Shown piece after piece: positions 1 through 13,495 of a stretch of DNA of 64,000 nt. Each line of letters starts with the position of its first letter. The stretch's first letter is position 1. The stretch lies in contig JARKIP010000011.1 in the NCBI GenBank assembly GCA_029990175.1, forward strand, positions 29,300,001-29,364,000. Reading direction: 5' to 3'. Under the pieces are notes generated by a model that searched no databases, had not been told where the DNA came from, and saw only the letters and a program-made list of their open reading frames with translations. Made by a program: the position numbers and the translations under genes. The DNA is from Petunia secreta (lineage: Eukaryota; Streptophyta; Magnoliopsida; Solanales; Solanaceae).

Positions 1-130
1 TGTGCTATGATAATATGTACGGAACTACATCGTACCACAATAATATGCACAGAACTACATCGTACTACGAAAATATATACAGAACGACATCGTACCACAA
101 TTATATGCGCGGAACTGCTTCATGCTGCGA
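1..130. repeat. 30-bp tandem repeat (minisatellite) in LTR, about 4 units
   Basis: Units of the type ATAATATGyACGGAACTACA plus ten more bases (TCGTACCACA or a variant) repeat every 30 bp. It is the homologue of the longer array at 5737-6070 in the other LTR and continues past the window edge. Confidence 0.85.
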
Positions 131-1549
131 TATTAAGTCAAGAAATAGTAATTAACTGTAATCATACTTTTCAAAATAGTCTTGACATAGCAAGTGTGCC
201 CATTTCAGCAGGCATGCGTATAAGGAACACATAGACAAACATCCAATATAGAGAAAGTCCACTAATGAAGGGATGGAAATCACTTACCTCGAGCCGACGA
301 TTGCTAACTAGCACACTATCGTCTTTTCACGCTCAAATCCTTCCAAATGAGTCCACTTTATGCAAAATAATAAATATTACGATCAATGTAAGCTACCCTA
401 CTAATTTTTATAACTATAGGACAAACAGGTCAAAAAATCAACCCAAAAGTCAACTTTGGGCCCACATACCCGATTACCAGAAAAAATACATTTTTTGATT
501 ACTCATTAATCCACAAGTTTAAAAGTATGATTACTTTCTCAATCAAAGTTCATTTACAACACCAAATAGCCGATTTATAAATTTTCGATTTTATGTCGAC
601 AGTTAATTATTTATCAACACCACAAATCTCAAATCCAATTCTATAATCATGTTATCCATTTGAATATGAGTTCATACATACAAAACTAGAGTCAATCCAA
701 TATTGTTAACATCTCCAAATCTCCATATTATTCCACTTTTGAGTTTAAACTTAAGAACTTATTCAACTTCGCAATTCTTCACAACCTCCATTTTTTGCTA
801 AACTAGAGTTATCAAATTCAACCTTTTAACCAGTACAACTTGTAATAAAGACTATAAATCCTTACAAATACTTATAAGTGACTAGCTTGAGTGGTTGGAA
901 TTACCTCAAGCATCCAAATCTTGAAAATCCATCTTTTTACAAATTTTGGTGTTCTTGACCAAATTGGATGAACTTCTATGAGTTATCAAGTTAAAATGGT
1001 GTTAGATTCCATGCATAATATTTGTAATCAACCCAAAACATCATTAATAACTCACCTAGTTAATAGAAAAAGTCTCAAGCTTCAATATCTTCCATAGCTC
1101 AAGCCCTAACTCAAAAAATTTACCCCAAAAACAAGCTGCCCGTTTTATATTTATACAAGCCCAGCGGCTTGTGCTGGTTGTACTCTGTGCTGCATAATTT
1201 GTACCTTGTCAGACAGCTTTCAATAAGACGTTCATATCTTTTTATGCAAATGTCCAAATGACACGAGTTTTATGGTGTTACAACCCAAACTCAAAGGGCT
1301 GCAACTTTTATATTTTAACCCTTTTCCCAATTCATTATAGGTTGATCTCTATAATCATTTGAAGTTAGATTTTATGTCATTGAAGTACTTCTTCTTTGCG
1401 TAATTGATGTCACATCATACCAAATCAACTTCTTTCTTTTCTACATATCCTTAAAGCCTTCCAAATCATCATATAAATGTATGTATACTTTCTCATAAAA
1501 AGACTTTAATAAAACGTCCATCAATATTAGAAATTTCTAGGTCGTTGCA
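1..1549 (-). repeat. 3' LTR of the minus-strand gypsy element (partial)
   Basis: It aligns base for base with 6075-7484 downstream of the 30-bp repeats, with scattered substitutions. On the plus strand it ends GTCGTTGCA at 1549, the complement of a TG LTR start. The left part is cut by the window edge. Confidence 0.82.
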
Positions 1550-1558
1550 TTCCCACTT
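1550..1558 (-). other. Polypurine tract of minus-strand gypsy element
   Basis: The minus strand reads AAGTGGGAA directly before the TGCAACG start of the 3' LTR, the expected place for plus-strand DNA priming. Confidence 0.7.
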
Positions 1559-4500
1559 ATACTCTCGTTCATCCTCAAACGAGTGTAGAAGTCTTTCTCA
1601 AGATCAGCAATCAACTCAACATATCGGAATACACTTGGACATTACTTTAACAGAGAAACATGTTAAAATTATAACCATGAAACTGGTTCATGTCCAAATG
1701 GACCAAATTAGCCTAAACCTACCACTAGTAACAACACGCACTCTTGGAGCATGAATGCACCAAAAACTTAGATATACTTATCACAACACAAAGAAAAATT
1801 TGTGTGCAAGCACCGCACCAACTTTCAACATATGCCAAAACATCTCATATAGTCTTCATGTGACGAAATCTCAAGGGATACATAACTTTCCATTGTTATT
1901 ATGAAACATCACTTTAAATGCCTGGCAAGATTGTTGACTAGCCGGAAGCAACCAAGACTGTTTGAATGAATTAGACTTTACCACATTCCACCAGAACATA
2001 ATAGGATCTATAATATCACTTTTTTGCTTCCAATACTCCCATCTATGGAATAACATTACCAACCACTTGAAGCCATAAACGACACTATCTAACAAATCCG
2101 ACAATACTGGTCATCATGAAAAGACTCTTCCAAGGATAGTAATTTATATCAAAGACTAGAAACGCATGGCCTATGCATAACCTCAAAAGCATGAATAATC
2201 CACCCGAACTAACCTTTGGTCCACGGCACAAACAATAAGATTCTCAACCCAAGCACTCAAATTCATAGTACTAATACTCTCAATCCAACTTGATATTTGA
2301 ATCCCTCATAAATTGATAAAAGTAAGCACAGCTCATACCTGATTTACTTCCAGACACATCTCTACAAGCCGGTTATGTAGATCGAGGCTCAACTCAACAA
2401 ATAGGCAAATTTTTACAAATGCAAACACAGTAACCAAACTCATCTCGAGTTCTTCTATGTCGAAAATAAGAGCAACTCAAGATTCTTATAACTGGTTTCC
2501 ACCTTTTTTAGGAAAATATCTACTCTTGAGCCAAAGCATTCGGATAACCAAGAACAATTAGAGCTAGAAGTCATTCTCGAACACGATTCATGTTCTCGAA
2601 GATGGACAATAGTAAGAGTTAACAACTCTACCTTCACATATAAAACAACTCAACAAACATCGCCAAACATCCACCTCGATCTTGAAATAATAACAAAAAA
2701 TTGCAACGGTGATCATCTCCAAAATTCTGAACCGCATGATACACCAAACTATATGAGCTAACTAAACTTTCGTAAAATCAACCATATACTTAAAGTACCA
2801 TGATTTCCACTTTGGCAGGTTGCATATCTGAACATATCATAACCCTTTAATTAACTCAAACTTTCTCATTACTTGAGAGATGGATTTCTTTTTCGAACAA
2901 AAGAAAAAGTCTCTCATTTAGTATAGAATTTACTTGATACTACGCATGGCCAACACCGCTCGGTGTGAGAGCATATAAAACTACAACTAATTACAAATCA
3001 AGAGTGGAGTATCCCACTTGGACATCATCAATTGCTTGAAAGCCCAATAAATAACTTAGTCCCATACAACCCGACATAGTCATTTCTTACTCATGAAATA
3101 TCGCCCCATCCAACGAACATAAACTGAAACCAATAGTGCAATCAAACAATGCATGGTAATGAATGAAGCTTTAAGCTTCTAAGTCTTGATCATTTCTCTT
3201 CAGTCCAACTAGACTAAATCCACCCTTCACGTTCAACCAAGCCATCAAGGTTGCAATGAAAAGAGACATCTTCACAAATCTATATGAAAGAATATGCCAA
3301 AGCAGGAAGTCACTCTCCTTCCTAAAGAAATAAGCATTAACTGTTCTTAAATTATTTTCTCTCCAACACTTCATATCTAACTCCAAACATCACACACCAA
3401 CCGAGTAGCTAAAATAAGAGACTAACAATTATATGAAGCTTTAATCATGTTGTCCAAATACTGATCCAATAATGGAGCCAAAGTCTCACCCTCGGAGATA
3501 TGATATTCATCTTCAATGAACTGAATGTCACACCAATTACACTTACAATATCAATGAATCATTCATATTCAAATAAAACTAATTATTGCTCAGCTGGGAA
3601 TACACTGAGCAAGATTCCACTTAAGACCTTAAGTATCGCCAAAATGATGAGATAGGACAAAATTGAGTAACCAATATACCAATCCGATATAAGTGATACA
3701 AACGCATAATGCAACCAAACAATCTTATCAATTGGAACCTCAACCAACTGAAGATAACGATGCAGAATTAACATTGCAGCAAGATCACACTTTCTCCAAA
3801 TGCTTATTAGAGCTGGGTACCCATATTTTCATTACAATAATGCATATGCAAGACAATAATTAATTCGACTATGACATCACTGTGATCCTTAAAGGCAGTC
3901 GCTCCTCCGCTTGGACACTCACCAATGTCAAATCAACTAAAAGTCTACACATTGTCTTCCCTTATCTCTGCTACCGAAGGTTATAAGGACATAACACAAG
4001 CAATACTCTAACCAAAGTAAATCTATCATACTAAATCATCCTCGCGTGGAACGACTACAAGGCACAACTGCATATCATGAAGGAACCCCAACAAAAACTA
4101 TAAAAACTATGTCTGAAACCTTGAATGCAACCAACAATTCTTCATCTGATAGAGTTTTTTAACACCACTATACCCAGTTATATGCAAGGAATTTACAACT
4201 TCTTAATCCCCATCCGACTAGCTTCACCACAAAGAAATTTCACCTGAAAGAAGCATACTGGTAAACCCATATTACCAAATATATTATAGATCAAGGCAGA
4301 TGTAAATTAAGATATAGTAGCAGCTGAGCATAGTGCAATGTGTTATCACACAATCCTTTAATGTAGATTACTTTAAGATCCATCACTTGAGAAGCCATAA
4401 CCATCATGGTTACTTTAGCTCTAAGCCTTAGGCAAACACTTAGAACAGGTAATCTAACACAAAAATCCTCAATCATCGAAGATACAAAAACCACTAAGAT

Positions 4501-5135
4501 GCACAAAAGTCTAGGTGAGCTTACAAAGGCTCCTCCACTTCAGATACACCCTAAGATATCTTGAGCATGAATTTTAAGACTTCCTCTTCCGTAAACATAC
4601 AAAATCTCATGAATTCCTTGTTGTACTGAGCACAACCCATACTAGGGTTTGCATAAAAATCAGATATTATGCTTAACAACCTTCTCATTATGCACTCAAG
4701 TATTGAAACTATCATTAGAGCATGTGCCATCACGAAAATCACTTTTCTCTATTAAAGGATACTTCAATAGTTCAACTATTCTTCTGGATTTTGATATTAC
4801 TAAAACAATTCCCTTCCATATCTACACCAACTTATCCCGAAGATAGATTTATACCAAACATTTTCACCACTTTTCCAAGTTTTTGCCTCCTAACCAAGTG
4901 TCTAACACTTATTGCGAAGTCTCTAGATCTTTATAACATCTTCATCATTTCCGCATTATACTTCCGAGGAATTCAAATCCTTCACTTGCAGGCTCAATGC
5001 ACGATTAAGGAATGAAAGAAGGGAAATTTCCAAAATATCACAATAGCCTCTTGTAGATAAGTACGGACGTCATCGTACCCATAAACGAGACTCTAATAGA
5101 CACTATGCATGATTCACAAGGACTCTAGAAGCTAG
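1559..5135 (-). pseudogene. Decayed interior of the gypsy element, no readable gag-pol
   Basis: About 3.6 kb between polypurine tract and primer site. All reading frames are closed within about 100 codons and no reverse transcriptase, integrase or protease motif could be recognised. The assignment as interior rests only on its place between LTRs. It is either very decayed or a non-coding passenger interior. Confidence 0.55.
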
Positions 5136-5147
5136 GCTCTGTACTAA
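5136..5147 (-). other. Primer-binding site (tRNA-Met-like)
   Basis: The minus strand reads TTAGTACAGAGCC next to the LTR end. It matches the tRNA-Met primer site TGGTATCAGAGCC except for one missing base and a substitution. Confidence 0.6.
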
Positions 5148-5148
5148 T

Positions 5149-7484
5149 TATCACGAACCAAAATCTTATAGGCCGTGGGGCACCCGAACCCAACCCATCA
5201 GCGAACCCCTCTTGAACAACACTTAACTTGCATATGAAATAACCAAAAAAATTATTAAAAAGAATAACAGAGTATGATAGATAAACCAGCTATGCAACTA
5301 GGATTTACAACTATGTTCTAAGTCCTCCCATGAATCATGAACATCTAAGGAGTCAATAAAGTTATACATCTTCGAATAGAAAGAAATACAATCATCAATA
5401 CTAATATCAAAATAATAAGAAAATACATCACTACAAGACATAAGTGGTTAACCGCTAGATCCAAAGACGAGCTACTCCATCTAGCACAATGCTCGGTAGG
5501 ACTCGGTATTGAATCTGCCGAATATAAAATAATACGAAAGAACAAAGAGAGTAGGTCAGTCAAAAGGACTAAGCAAGTGAGGGCAGGGCTCCAAGTAGAA
5601 TAACAAGTTGCAAAAATATGATAAGTCAAACAACTCCAAGGTAATGAAAGGTAAAGAGAAAACCATTTAATTAATAAACAAGTAATATTCATACTTAGTC
5701 ATCAAGGTACCAAGATACTCCCATTGTGACTTAATGATATGTATGGGACTACGCCATACTACAACAAGACACACGGAACTACCTCGTGCTACGATAATAT
5801 GTACAGAACTTCATCGTACTATAACAATATGCACGAAACTATATCGTGCAATGGTAATATGTACGGAACCACACCGTACCATAATAATATGCACGGAACT
5901 ACATTATGCGATGATAATATGTATGGAACTACATCATGCTATGATAATATGTATGGAACTACATCGTACCACAATAATATACACGGAACTATATCGTGAT
6001 ATGATAATATGTATAGAACTATATCGTACCACAATAATATGCGCGGAACCACATCGTGCTACGATAATAAGTCAAGAAATAGTAATGAACTGTAATCATA
6101 CTTTTCAAAATAGTCTTGTTATAGTAATTATTCCCATTTCAGACCCCATGCATGTAAGGAACACATACACAGACATTCAATATAGAGAAAGTCCACCAAA
6201 AAAGGGATGGAAACCACGTACCTCGAGCCGACGATTGCTAACTAGCACACGATCATCTTTTCATGCTCAAATACTTCCATATGTGTCCAATTTCTGTAAA
6301 ATATTAAATATTACGATCAGTATAAGCTACCCTACTAATTTTCATAACTTTAGAACAAACAGGTCGAAAAGTCAACCTAAAAGTCAACTCTGGGCCCACA
6401 TACCCGATTACCGGAAAAAATACATTTTTTGATTACTCATTAGTCCACGAGTCTAAAAGTATGATTACTTTCTCGATTGAAGTTTATTTACAACATCAAA
6501 TAGCCAATTTATCAACTTCCGGATTTATGTCGAAAGTCAATTATTTATCAACACCTCAACTCTCAAATCCAATTCTATAATCATGTTATCCACCTGAATA
6601 CAAGTTCATACATACAAAGATCGATTCAATCCAATATCGTTAACATCTCCAAATCCCCATATTATTCCACTTTTGAGTTTAAACTTAAGAATTTACTCAA
6701 CTTCCCCAATTTCTCATAACCACCATTTATGACAAAACTAGAGTTATCAAATTCAACCTGTTAACCAATACAACTTGTAATAAAGATTATAAATCCTCAC
6801 AAATACTCATAAGTAACTAGTTTGAGTGGTTGGAATTACCTCAAGCATCCAAATCTTGAAAATCCATCTTTTAGCAAATTTTGGTATTCTTGACCAAATT
6901 GGATAAACTTCTATGAGTTATCAAGTTAAAATGGTGTTAGATTCCATGCATAATATTTGTAATCAACCCAAAACATCATTAATAACTCACCTTAGTTGAT
7001 AGACAAAGTCCCAAGCTTCAATATCTTCCATAGCTCAAGCCCTAACTCAATAAATTTGCCCCAAAAATATGCTGCCCATTTTATATTTATACAAGCCCAG
7101 CAGCTTGTGTTGGTTGTATTCTGTGGTGCATAATTTATACCTTTCCAGACATCTTTCAATAAAACGTTCATGTCTTCTTATGGAAAAGTCCAAATAACAC
7201 GAGTTTTGTGGTGTTACAACCCAAACTCAAAGGGCTACAACTTTTATGTTTTAACATTTTTCCAATTTTATATAGATTGATCTTTATAATCTTTTGAAGT
7301 TAGATTTTGTGTCATTGAAGTACTTCTTCTTTGCGTAATTGACGCATCAGCATACCAAATCAACTTCTTTCTTTTCTACATATCCTTAAAACCTCCCAAA
7401 TCATCATATAAATGTATGTATACTTTCTCATAAAAAAACTTTAATAAAACATCCATCAATATTAGAAATTTTTAGGTCGTTACA
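5149..7484 (-). repeat. 5' LTR of the minus-strand gypsy element, 2.3 kb
   Basis: The plus strand starts TATCACGAACC (family TGTCACGACC, so the terminal TG has mutated) and ends GTCGTTACA at 7484. It includes the 30-bp tandem array and matches 1-1549 over its right 1.4 kb. Confidence 0.8.
5737..6070. repeat. 30-bp tandem repeat inside LTR, about 11 units
   Basis: The units alternate between GTAC-type and GTGC-type variants of a 30-bp motif containing ATATG, CGGAACTACA and TCGT. Because 30 is a multiple of 3, all three frames stay open and give a repetitive artefact ORF (5734-6432). Confidence 0.9.
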
Positions 7485-8434
7485 TTTCCTCATCAGCTAA
7501 TACAACTGATACTAGTAGTGCTTTTTTAGCAGCTAGTAACTCACAAGACTAGATTATTGACACAAGTGATACCGATCATATAGTATCAGATTTAAGCTTA
7601 GTAAAACAAAGAGTTAAAAAGGATTTATTTGCCAACTGGTGAAGTATCTAATGTAACATATAGGTGTTAGCTCTATATCTGCTACTAGCACCATTAAGAA
7701 TGTACGACATGCACTAGAGTTTAAGTACAACTTACTCTTAATATCTAAAGTAACCAAGGATTTGGGGTGTTTTGTCACATTCTTTCCTAACTTTTCTAGC
7801 TTCCAGAACCTCTCTAATGGGAAGGTGAGAGAGATTAGTAAAGAAAAGAATGGATTGTATCTACTGCTACCACAGATAACGAAAAAAAAATGAAGAAGTA
7901 ACTCTAGTTGCAAGATATTTTGAAGCAAAGTGAAGAGAAGAATAATAAAGTAGATTCAGATTTGTGGCACAAAAGACTTGGACATGTGTCCACTGTTGTT
8001 TTGAAGAATCTATTTTCTTTTAATAGTTATAGTTGTGTATCTATAGTAAATAAGTGTCATGTTTGCCCTTTTGCTAAACACTCTCGTTTACCTTTTGAAA
8101 ACAACAACATTCAAAGTAGATATTATTCGATGATACATGTTGATATATGGGGACCTTATAGAGTTGCAACTCATGTAAAAATACTTCCTGACTTTGGTAG
8201 ACAACTTCTCTAAAATGACATGATTATTTCTCTTGAACTCAATTCTGATGTTAGTGTGATTTTCGCACAATTCTTCAAATTTTTTTATACTCAGTTTTAT
8301 AGAAGAGTCAAAATCCTAAGAATGGAAAATGGCATAGTATTTGTGAACTTTATATGTGATGAATTGCTTAAGAGTTTGAAAATTATTCATCAAAAAAGAC
8401 ATGCCCATATACCCTTAGCAAAATGGGGTAGCTG
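7485..8434 (+). pseudogene. Copia fragment: protease, GAG-pre-integrase and integrase N-terminus
   Basis: A degraded protease site reads IIDTSDTDHIVSDL around 7555 (family DTGATDHI). Near 7970 comes the GAG-pre-integrase signature (LWHKRLGHVS, then CHVCPFAKHSRLPF), the zinc-binding module before integrase. IHVDIWGPYRVAT starts the integrase catalytic core. After a frameshift near 8215 the core continues with VKILRMENG and FVNF, where the family has an aspartate in R-S/T-D-NG, so a catalytic residue is changed to Glu. The fragment ends at the LINE insertion inside the NGVAERKHR segment. Confidence 0.85.
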
Positions 8435-8622
8435 GTAACTGTTATGTAATTGTGTTTGTTCAAATTGAACTTTCTCTCTCCTGAAAAACTCTTGGCGTAG
8501 GTTAGCGTGAGTTGCTAACGTGCACCTTTAGCCGAAAAATGAGGGGAAAGCAAGGAAAAAGGATCGGAAAGAAAAAAACGGCGGTAGCTCAACAAATCAG
8601 TGAGGAATGAACAAATAATAGG

Positions 8623-10016
8623 ATGAATTTCTCTATACCTAAAGGGATCGTTATAAGAGAACCAATCGAAGATGTAGCTCAGATTAACGGAAACAAGAGT
8701 AGTCATCACAGTAGAGCTGGAACTGCTCCGATTAAGGCGGATCTATTCAGCTCAAATCCAAGTACTCCTAACATAGCTGATACTACTATAGATCCAGGAT
8801 CCAGCTCAAAAGAAGTTGCTGAAGAAGAACCAAAGGAAAGTGTGGAGGTGCTAGCTGAAACTGCAAAGCTGAAGGCCAAAACAATAGACAATCAAACTTG
8901 GGCAAATGTAGTAGCTGGTAATCGTTTAGCAGCTAAAGGTAGGTCACTGAAATTTATTGCACCAGTAATTTGTGATGGTGAGAAAGTCGTACAATTGGAT
9001 AAAACAGAGATAGAATAGGAAAATGAGAAGTGGGGATCTCAACTTATTCTCTATGTACGGGTAACTCTCCCACAATAGTTGTGGTTGAATGTTTTTAAGC
9101 TTCACAAGGCCAATGGAAATTTACAGGAAAACCTCATATTTACTAGCATAATGATGATTACTTTTTTATTAGGCTTTACGATGATTTGAAAGGAATGAAC
9201 TTCTGTACTCTAGGCCCTATACCATTAATTTTAGGCCTGTAGTGATGAAACCATGGGCAGCAAATTAAAATTTCCATGAGGAGGTGTTGAGTACAATCCC
9301 CCTTTGGGTGAGATTACCTAACCTTCATTTGAATTGCTGGGTGAGAAGTCCTTGAGCAGAATAGGTAGTGCTTTGGGAAAGCCCATATGTGTTGATTAGT
9401 GCACTTCACAGACTACTAAAATCTCCTATGCGCGTCTGTTTATTGCAATGGACATCACAAAACCTTTGCCAAAGGTGATCAAGCTCATGGACCCCTATGG
9501 GGGTATGTTTAAACAATCGATATCGATTGGGAACCACAATATTGTGATGCATGTCTGCAGATAGGGCACAAATGCAAGCCGTAGGAAATGAAAACAAAAG
9601 TAAATGCTCAGCAACCACTAGCTGCACCAGCTGCTCCTAAACAGGTGAATCAAGCACCTAAAGGAAGAACATCAAAAGCTAAACAAGTCTGGCAATCACA
9701 GGCTGTTTATCAAGGTGCCACAAGCAAGCAACAGACTTTTGTAGGGGGAAATCTGAACCTGGCAACCAACCAAGGTAATCAGTCAAAAGGGCATGACACT
9801 GCAGATGAAGGTGGTTAGCATGAAGTGAGAAGCAAGACTCCCAAAAAAGATAGAAAAGCTAGGTACCAAGGCAACTTGCAGCTGGACACCAACAATGGTT
9901 TTAGTCCTCTTGAAGAGTCACACTAGTTATCAGCTGAACAAGGTAGAATTGATGCTGAAATAATAAGGGAAAGGGGAGGAGGTACTGGTACATCTATACA
10001 AGTACTACCCCAATGA
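8623..10016 (+). pseudogene. LINE ORF1 (DUF4283-type RNA-binding protein) remnant
   Basis: The opening 131-codon segment starts MNFSIPKGIVIREP and includes NQTWANVVAGNR, typical of plant L1 ORF1 N-termini. After several stops and frameshifts a DUF4283-like stretch is visible around 9240-9500 (PWAA, SRIGSALGKPI, SYARL, DITKPLPKVIKLMDP). It is followed by a zinc-knuckle-like CDACLQIGHKC near 9550 and a low-complexity basic tail at 9588-9818. The presumed end overlaps the ORF2 start by ATGA at 10013-10016. The family role is binding of LINE RNA in the particle. This copy cannot make the protein. Confidence 0.75.
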
Positions 10017-13000
10017 ATGTAGTTACATGGAATGTAAGGGAGATGAATAAAAGATATAAGAAAAATGAGTTGAAAGTATTTATTAGAGAAAATAAAATTG
10101 CTCTGATTGCAGTACTAGAGCATAGAGTTAAATCATAGATAGAAGGTACCATAATAAAGAGGATTGCTCTAGGTTGGGAGTGGATCTAAAATAGATGTAG
10201 AATGACTAAAGGAAGAATTTGGATCATGTGGAACCCAAGGTTGGTACAATTTACTAGTATGGGAATAGGAATACAGTACATTCATGGGATCAATAGAATT
10301 CACTCACTTGCTCAGGAATTCAGCTTCATTGTTGTATATGAGTTACACACAGTTATGGATAAGAGACCTTTGTGGGATAAGCTCAAGAAAATTTCATATA
10401 ATTAAAGCATTTCTTAGATAGCCATGAGAGACTACAATGCCATATTGAATGTAGAAGATAGACAGGTAGGAGCACCAGTACAGGAAAATGAGCTGAAAGA
10501 CTTCATGGAATTAGTATTTGACACAGGGATGACAAAATTCTAGCTACATGCATATCATACACATGGACTAATAGCTATCCATACACAAGGATTGACAGGA
10601 CTTTAGTAAATGCACTGTGGATGAGTCAAATGGAGATACACTATGTCAGATTGTTAGAACCTCAATTTTCAGATCATTCTCCAGTGCAGCTGGCTTTGGA
10701 TAATGTAGTGCCAAGTAGAAGGTCCCCTTTACTATTCTTGAGTTGCCTAGCTGAACATCAGAACTTTTTGACCACAGTAGCTGACCACTGGGAAGCCCAT
10801 TCTGAAGGGTCAAAGTTGAAAAGAATCCAGACTAAGATGAAAACTCTGAAATAAAAACATAAAGAACTGAATGCTACACAGTTTCTAAGAGTTTAAAACA
10901 GGCTGAAGCTGATAAGAACAAAGCTGAAAGAAGTTCAAGAACATTTGGGGCAACAAATTATAGATGTCAATATGTTGGAAGAAGATAAGCAACTCAGGAA
11001 AGATTTGGAGAAATGGGGAAAAATTGAAGAAACCATATACAAGCAAAAGTCAAGAGTGCAATGGCTGAAAGAATGGGACTCTAACTCTACTTACTTTTTT
11101 ACTTATATGAAGAACAGGTAATCTAAATACTACATACATGCAATAATAAATGATCAAGATACACTGTTGTAAAATGTAAATGAGATCAAAGCTGAAATCA
11201 CAGGTTACTATAGGAAGCTGTTAGCACTGCTGCTGAGAGGCTTCCTGCTATTGAGCTAGACATTATTCAGGATGGACCCAGAGTTGATAGATAGGAATAA
11301 CTTGAATTAGTCAGGCCTATAACTAGAGAAGAGGTCTATGAGGCACTGCAAAGCTCCAGCAGTGATGGATACAAAGCATACTTCTACAAAAAGACATGAG
11401 AGTATCATACGTGAAGAAGTTACTGAGGTTGTGATACGATTTTTCAACATAGAGGTTCTATATAAGCCTATCAAATGTACTTTAGTAACACTTATACCTA
11501 AAATAGCTCATCCAATGTCAGTGAAAGAGTACAGACCAATCTCTTGTTGTACCACTATTACAAGATAATACCAAAGGTGCTAACAAAGAGGCTATGATGG
11601 AGAAGCTAGTGGATAATTGTCAATCTGCATCTGTCCCAGGAAGAGTGATCTTTGACAACATCATTTTAACACATGAACTGGTGAAAGGATAAGGTAGGAA
11701 AGGAGCAGCTCTCAGGTGTATGCTTAAGCTGGACATGCAGAAGGCCTATGACTCTTTGGAGTGGACTTTCTTAGAGTAGGTGCTAGAGGGCTTGGCTTTT
11801 CCTGCAAGATTCATCAAATGGATCATGGCTTGTGTTACAGGGGTATCTTACTCCTTCCTGATTAATGGAGAACCTACTCAGCCTTTTGGGTCAAGAAAGG
11901 GGGCTAAGACAAGGAGATCCTCTATCCTCCTTCTTATTTGTGCTGCCTATGGAGTATCTAACTAGAGCTTTGAAGACCCTTAACAATGACATTAACTTTA
12001 ATTACCACCCAAGATGTGAGAAGCTGAAAATAGTACTTTTAGGATTTGCTGATGACTTGATGTTGTTTGGTAGGGGGATGTAATATCTGTTGAATTGTTG
12101 TTCTAATGCTTTATGAAGTTCTCATTAGTGTCTGGGCTGAAGATAAATAAGCAAAAAAGTTCTATTTTTTGTGGAGGAATGGATAGTGCTAGTTAGGAGC
12201 AGTTCATTAATATGGTGTCCATGCAAAGAGGAGAACTATATGTGAGGTACCTAGGAGTCCCACTAAGCACAAAAAGATTAACTGTGGCACAGTGTCAAGG
12301 ACTGATAAACAAAATGATGTGCTGAATTACTAGCTAGAGCTCTAGGATATTGTTTTATGCAGGAAGGATGCAGTTGCTAAAAAGTGTATTGTTTTCTACG
12401 CAGACTTCATTGGCTCATATATTCATACTACCCAAAAAAGTGCTAAAAAGAGTAGAGGTACTATGAAAAAGGTCCCTATGGGCTGGGACAAAGCAGGATT
12501 CCCACAGAGCTATGTTGGCTTGGAACACTACGTGCTCTCCAAAGTCAGCTGGAGGTTTTTATGTCATTGACCTACTGATCTGGAATAAGGCAGTAGTCAG
12601 TTAACATTACTGGAATATATGTCATAAGAATGATAAACTCTGGATAAAGTGGGTGCACAATTGCTACATTAAAGGGAAACAAACCTAAGAGTGCAATTAA
12701 CAGTAGGCATCATGGGTTATAAGGAAGATTATGAAGTGTAGCAATATTTTGAGTAAGCAGGGATCACATATGATGAGTTACTACAGATTCATAGGTTCTC
12801 CATAAAGCAGTTGTACCAGAAGCTAAGAGGAGACTTCCCCTAAGTTGACTGGAGAAGACTAGTGTGTAATAACATGGGATGCCCTAAATAGATCTTCATT
12901 CTTAATATAATGGCACATGGTAGACTGTATACCAAAGACAAATTAGCTAAATAGGGGGTTATATAAGATATGGTGTGTCAACTGTGTCACAAGGAGGATA

Positions 13001-13341
13001 AGTCGCTGAATCACATGTTCTTTAAATGTGAGTATTCTAGTGAAATCTGGAATCCTTTACTTAAATGGCAAGGTATATACAAGCGACCTATGAGCTGAAA
13101 TCATGAGCAAGAAAGGGCTATCAAGTTTGCTAACAGAAGGAAGACTACAAAGGCAGTGTACAGATTAGTCTTAGCTGTTGCTATCTACTTCATCTGGCAG
13201 GAAAGAAACCAGAGGATCTTTCAAGGAAAATCCAGAAGTGCAGGGATGCTTAGAAGGCTTATAGTGCAAAACATCCACATTAGAGGTTTTGAATGTAGCA
13301 GAGTACATGAAGTATTGAATACATTGAACTTCTATCCATAG
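10013..13341 (+). pseudogene. LINE ORF2 (endonuclease and reverse transcriptase) remnant
   Basis: It starts MNVVTWNVRGMNKRYK, the N-terminus of the exonuclease/endonuclease/phosphatase domain. The RT domain is spread over several frames from about 11330: EYRPISCC, then FDNIILTHELVKG, LKLDMQKAYDSLEW, RQGDPLSSFLFV, and the catalytic FADDLMLF at 12043-12066. A zf-RVT-like region lies near 12960-13060, and the C-terminus IYFIWQERNQRIF closes the ORF at 13341. Many stops and frameshifts interrupt it. The family function is target nicking and target-primed reverse transcription. Confidence 0.85.
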
Positions 13342-13470
13342 TATTCAATAGGTAGTGAGAATAGTGAGTAAGTGGTTGTGAGAGCTAAGGTTTGTTCTAT
13401 GTCCAACCTTAGAGGATTAGTTTTGAACTCATATGTAATTATTTCCATAGTAATGAAAAATGTAGTTACC

Positions 13471-13495
13471 AAAAAAAAAGGGGGGGGGGGGGGGG
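13471..13495 (+). repeat. LINE 3' tail: A9 followed by G16
   Basis: A poly-A run ends the LINE as expected for target-primed insertion. It is followed by 16 G residues that merge into the TSD copy (ggggtagctg). The G run may be slippage expansion of the target's own GGGG. Confidence 0.8.

Larger units (their letters stand above)
1..7484 (-). mobile_element. Ty3/gypsy LTR retrotransposon (Tekay/Del-like), degenerate, left end outside window
   Basis: Two long direct repeats (1-1549 and 5149-7484) flank a 3.6-kb interior. Read on the minus strand the LTR starts TGTAACGACCT (right copy) or TGCAACGACCT (left copy). A purine tract AGTGGGAA sits directly before the 3' LTR. A tRNA-Met-like primer site (TAGTACAGAGCC, compared with the family's TGGTATCAGAGCC) sits just after the 5' LTR, so the element points left. 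The bases before the polypurine tract resemble the conserved tail of plant chromoviruses (TTTGAGGATGAACGAG). The interior has no long ORF and is too short for an intact gag-pol, so this is a decayed or non-autonomous copy. The right end abuts copia sequence at 7485, so the element inserted into the older copia. The left TSD lies outside the window. Confidence 0.82.
8435..13491 (+). mobile_element. L1-type LINE (non-LTR retrotransposon), near full length, inactivated
   Basis: It has two decayed ORFs in plant L1 order (DUF4283/zinc knuckle ORF1, then endonuclease-RT ORF2), a 3' A run, and a TSD of at least 10 bp (ggggtagctg at 8425-8434 and 13492-13501). It sits inside the copia integrase gene, whose frame resumes directly after the second TSD copy. 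The tail is A9 followed by G16, unusual for a LINE. The length of about 5.06 kb is near complete for this class. Confidence 0.88.

Noticed and set aside
1..130. Regular repeats suggesting a CRISPR array
   Set aside because: Units are contiguous 30-bp tandem repeats without unique spacers, in a plant LTR.
1871..5015. Several 60-97 codon ORFs inside the gypsy 1 interior
   Set aside because: No recognisable motifs, no conserved order, lengths expected by chance in AT-rich DNA.
5734..6432. 232-codon ORF with repeating ICTELHRTT
   Set aside because: It is the translation of a 30-bp tandem repeat in an LTR. Other frames are open too and the second LTR copy does not keep it.
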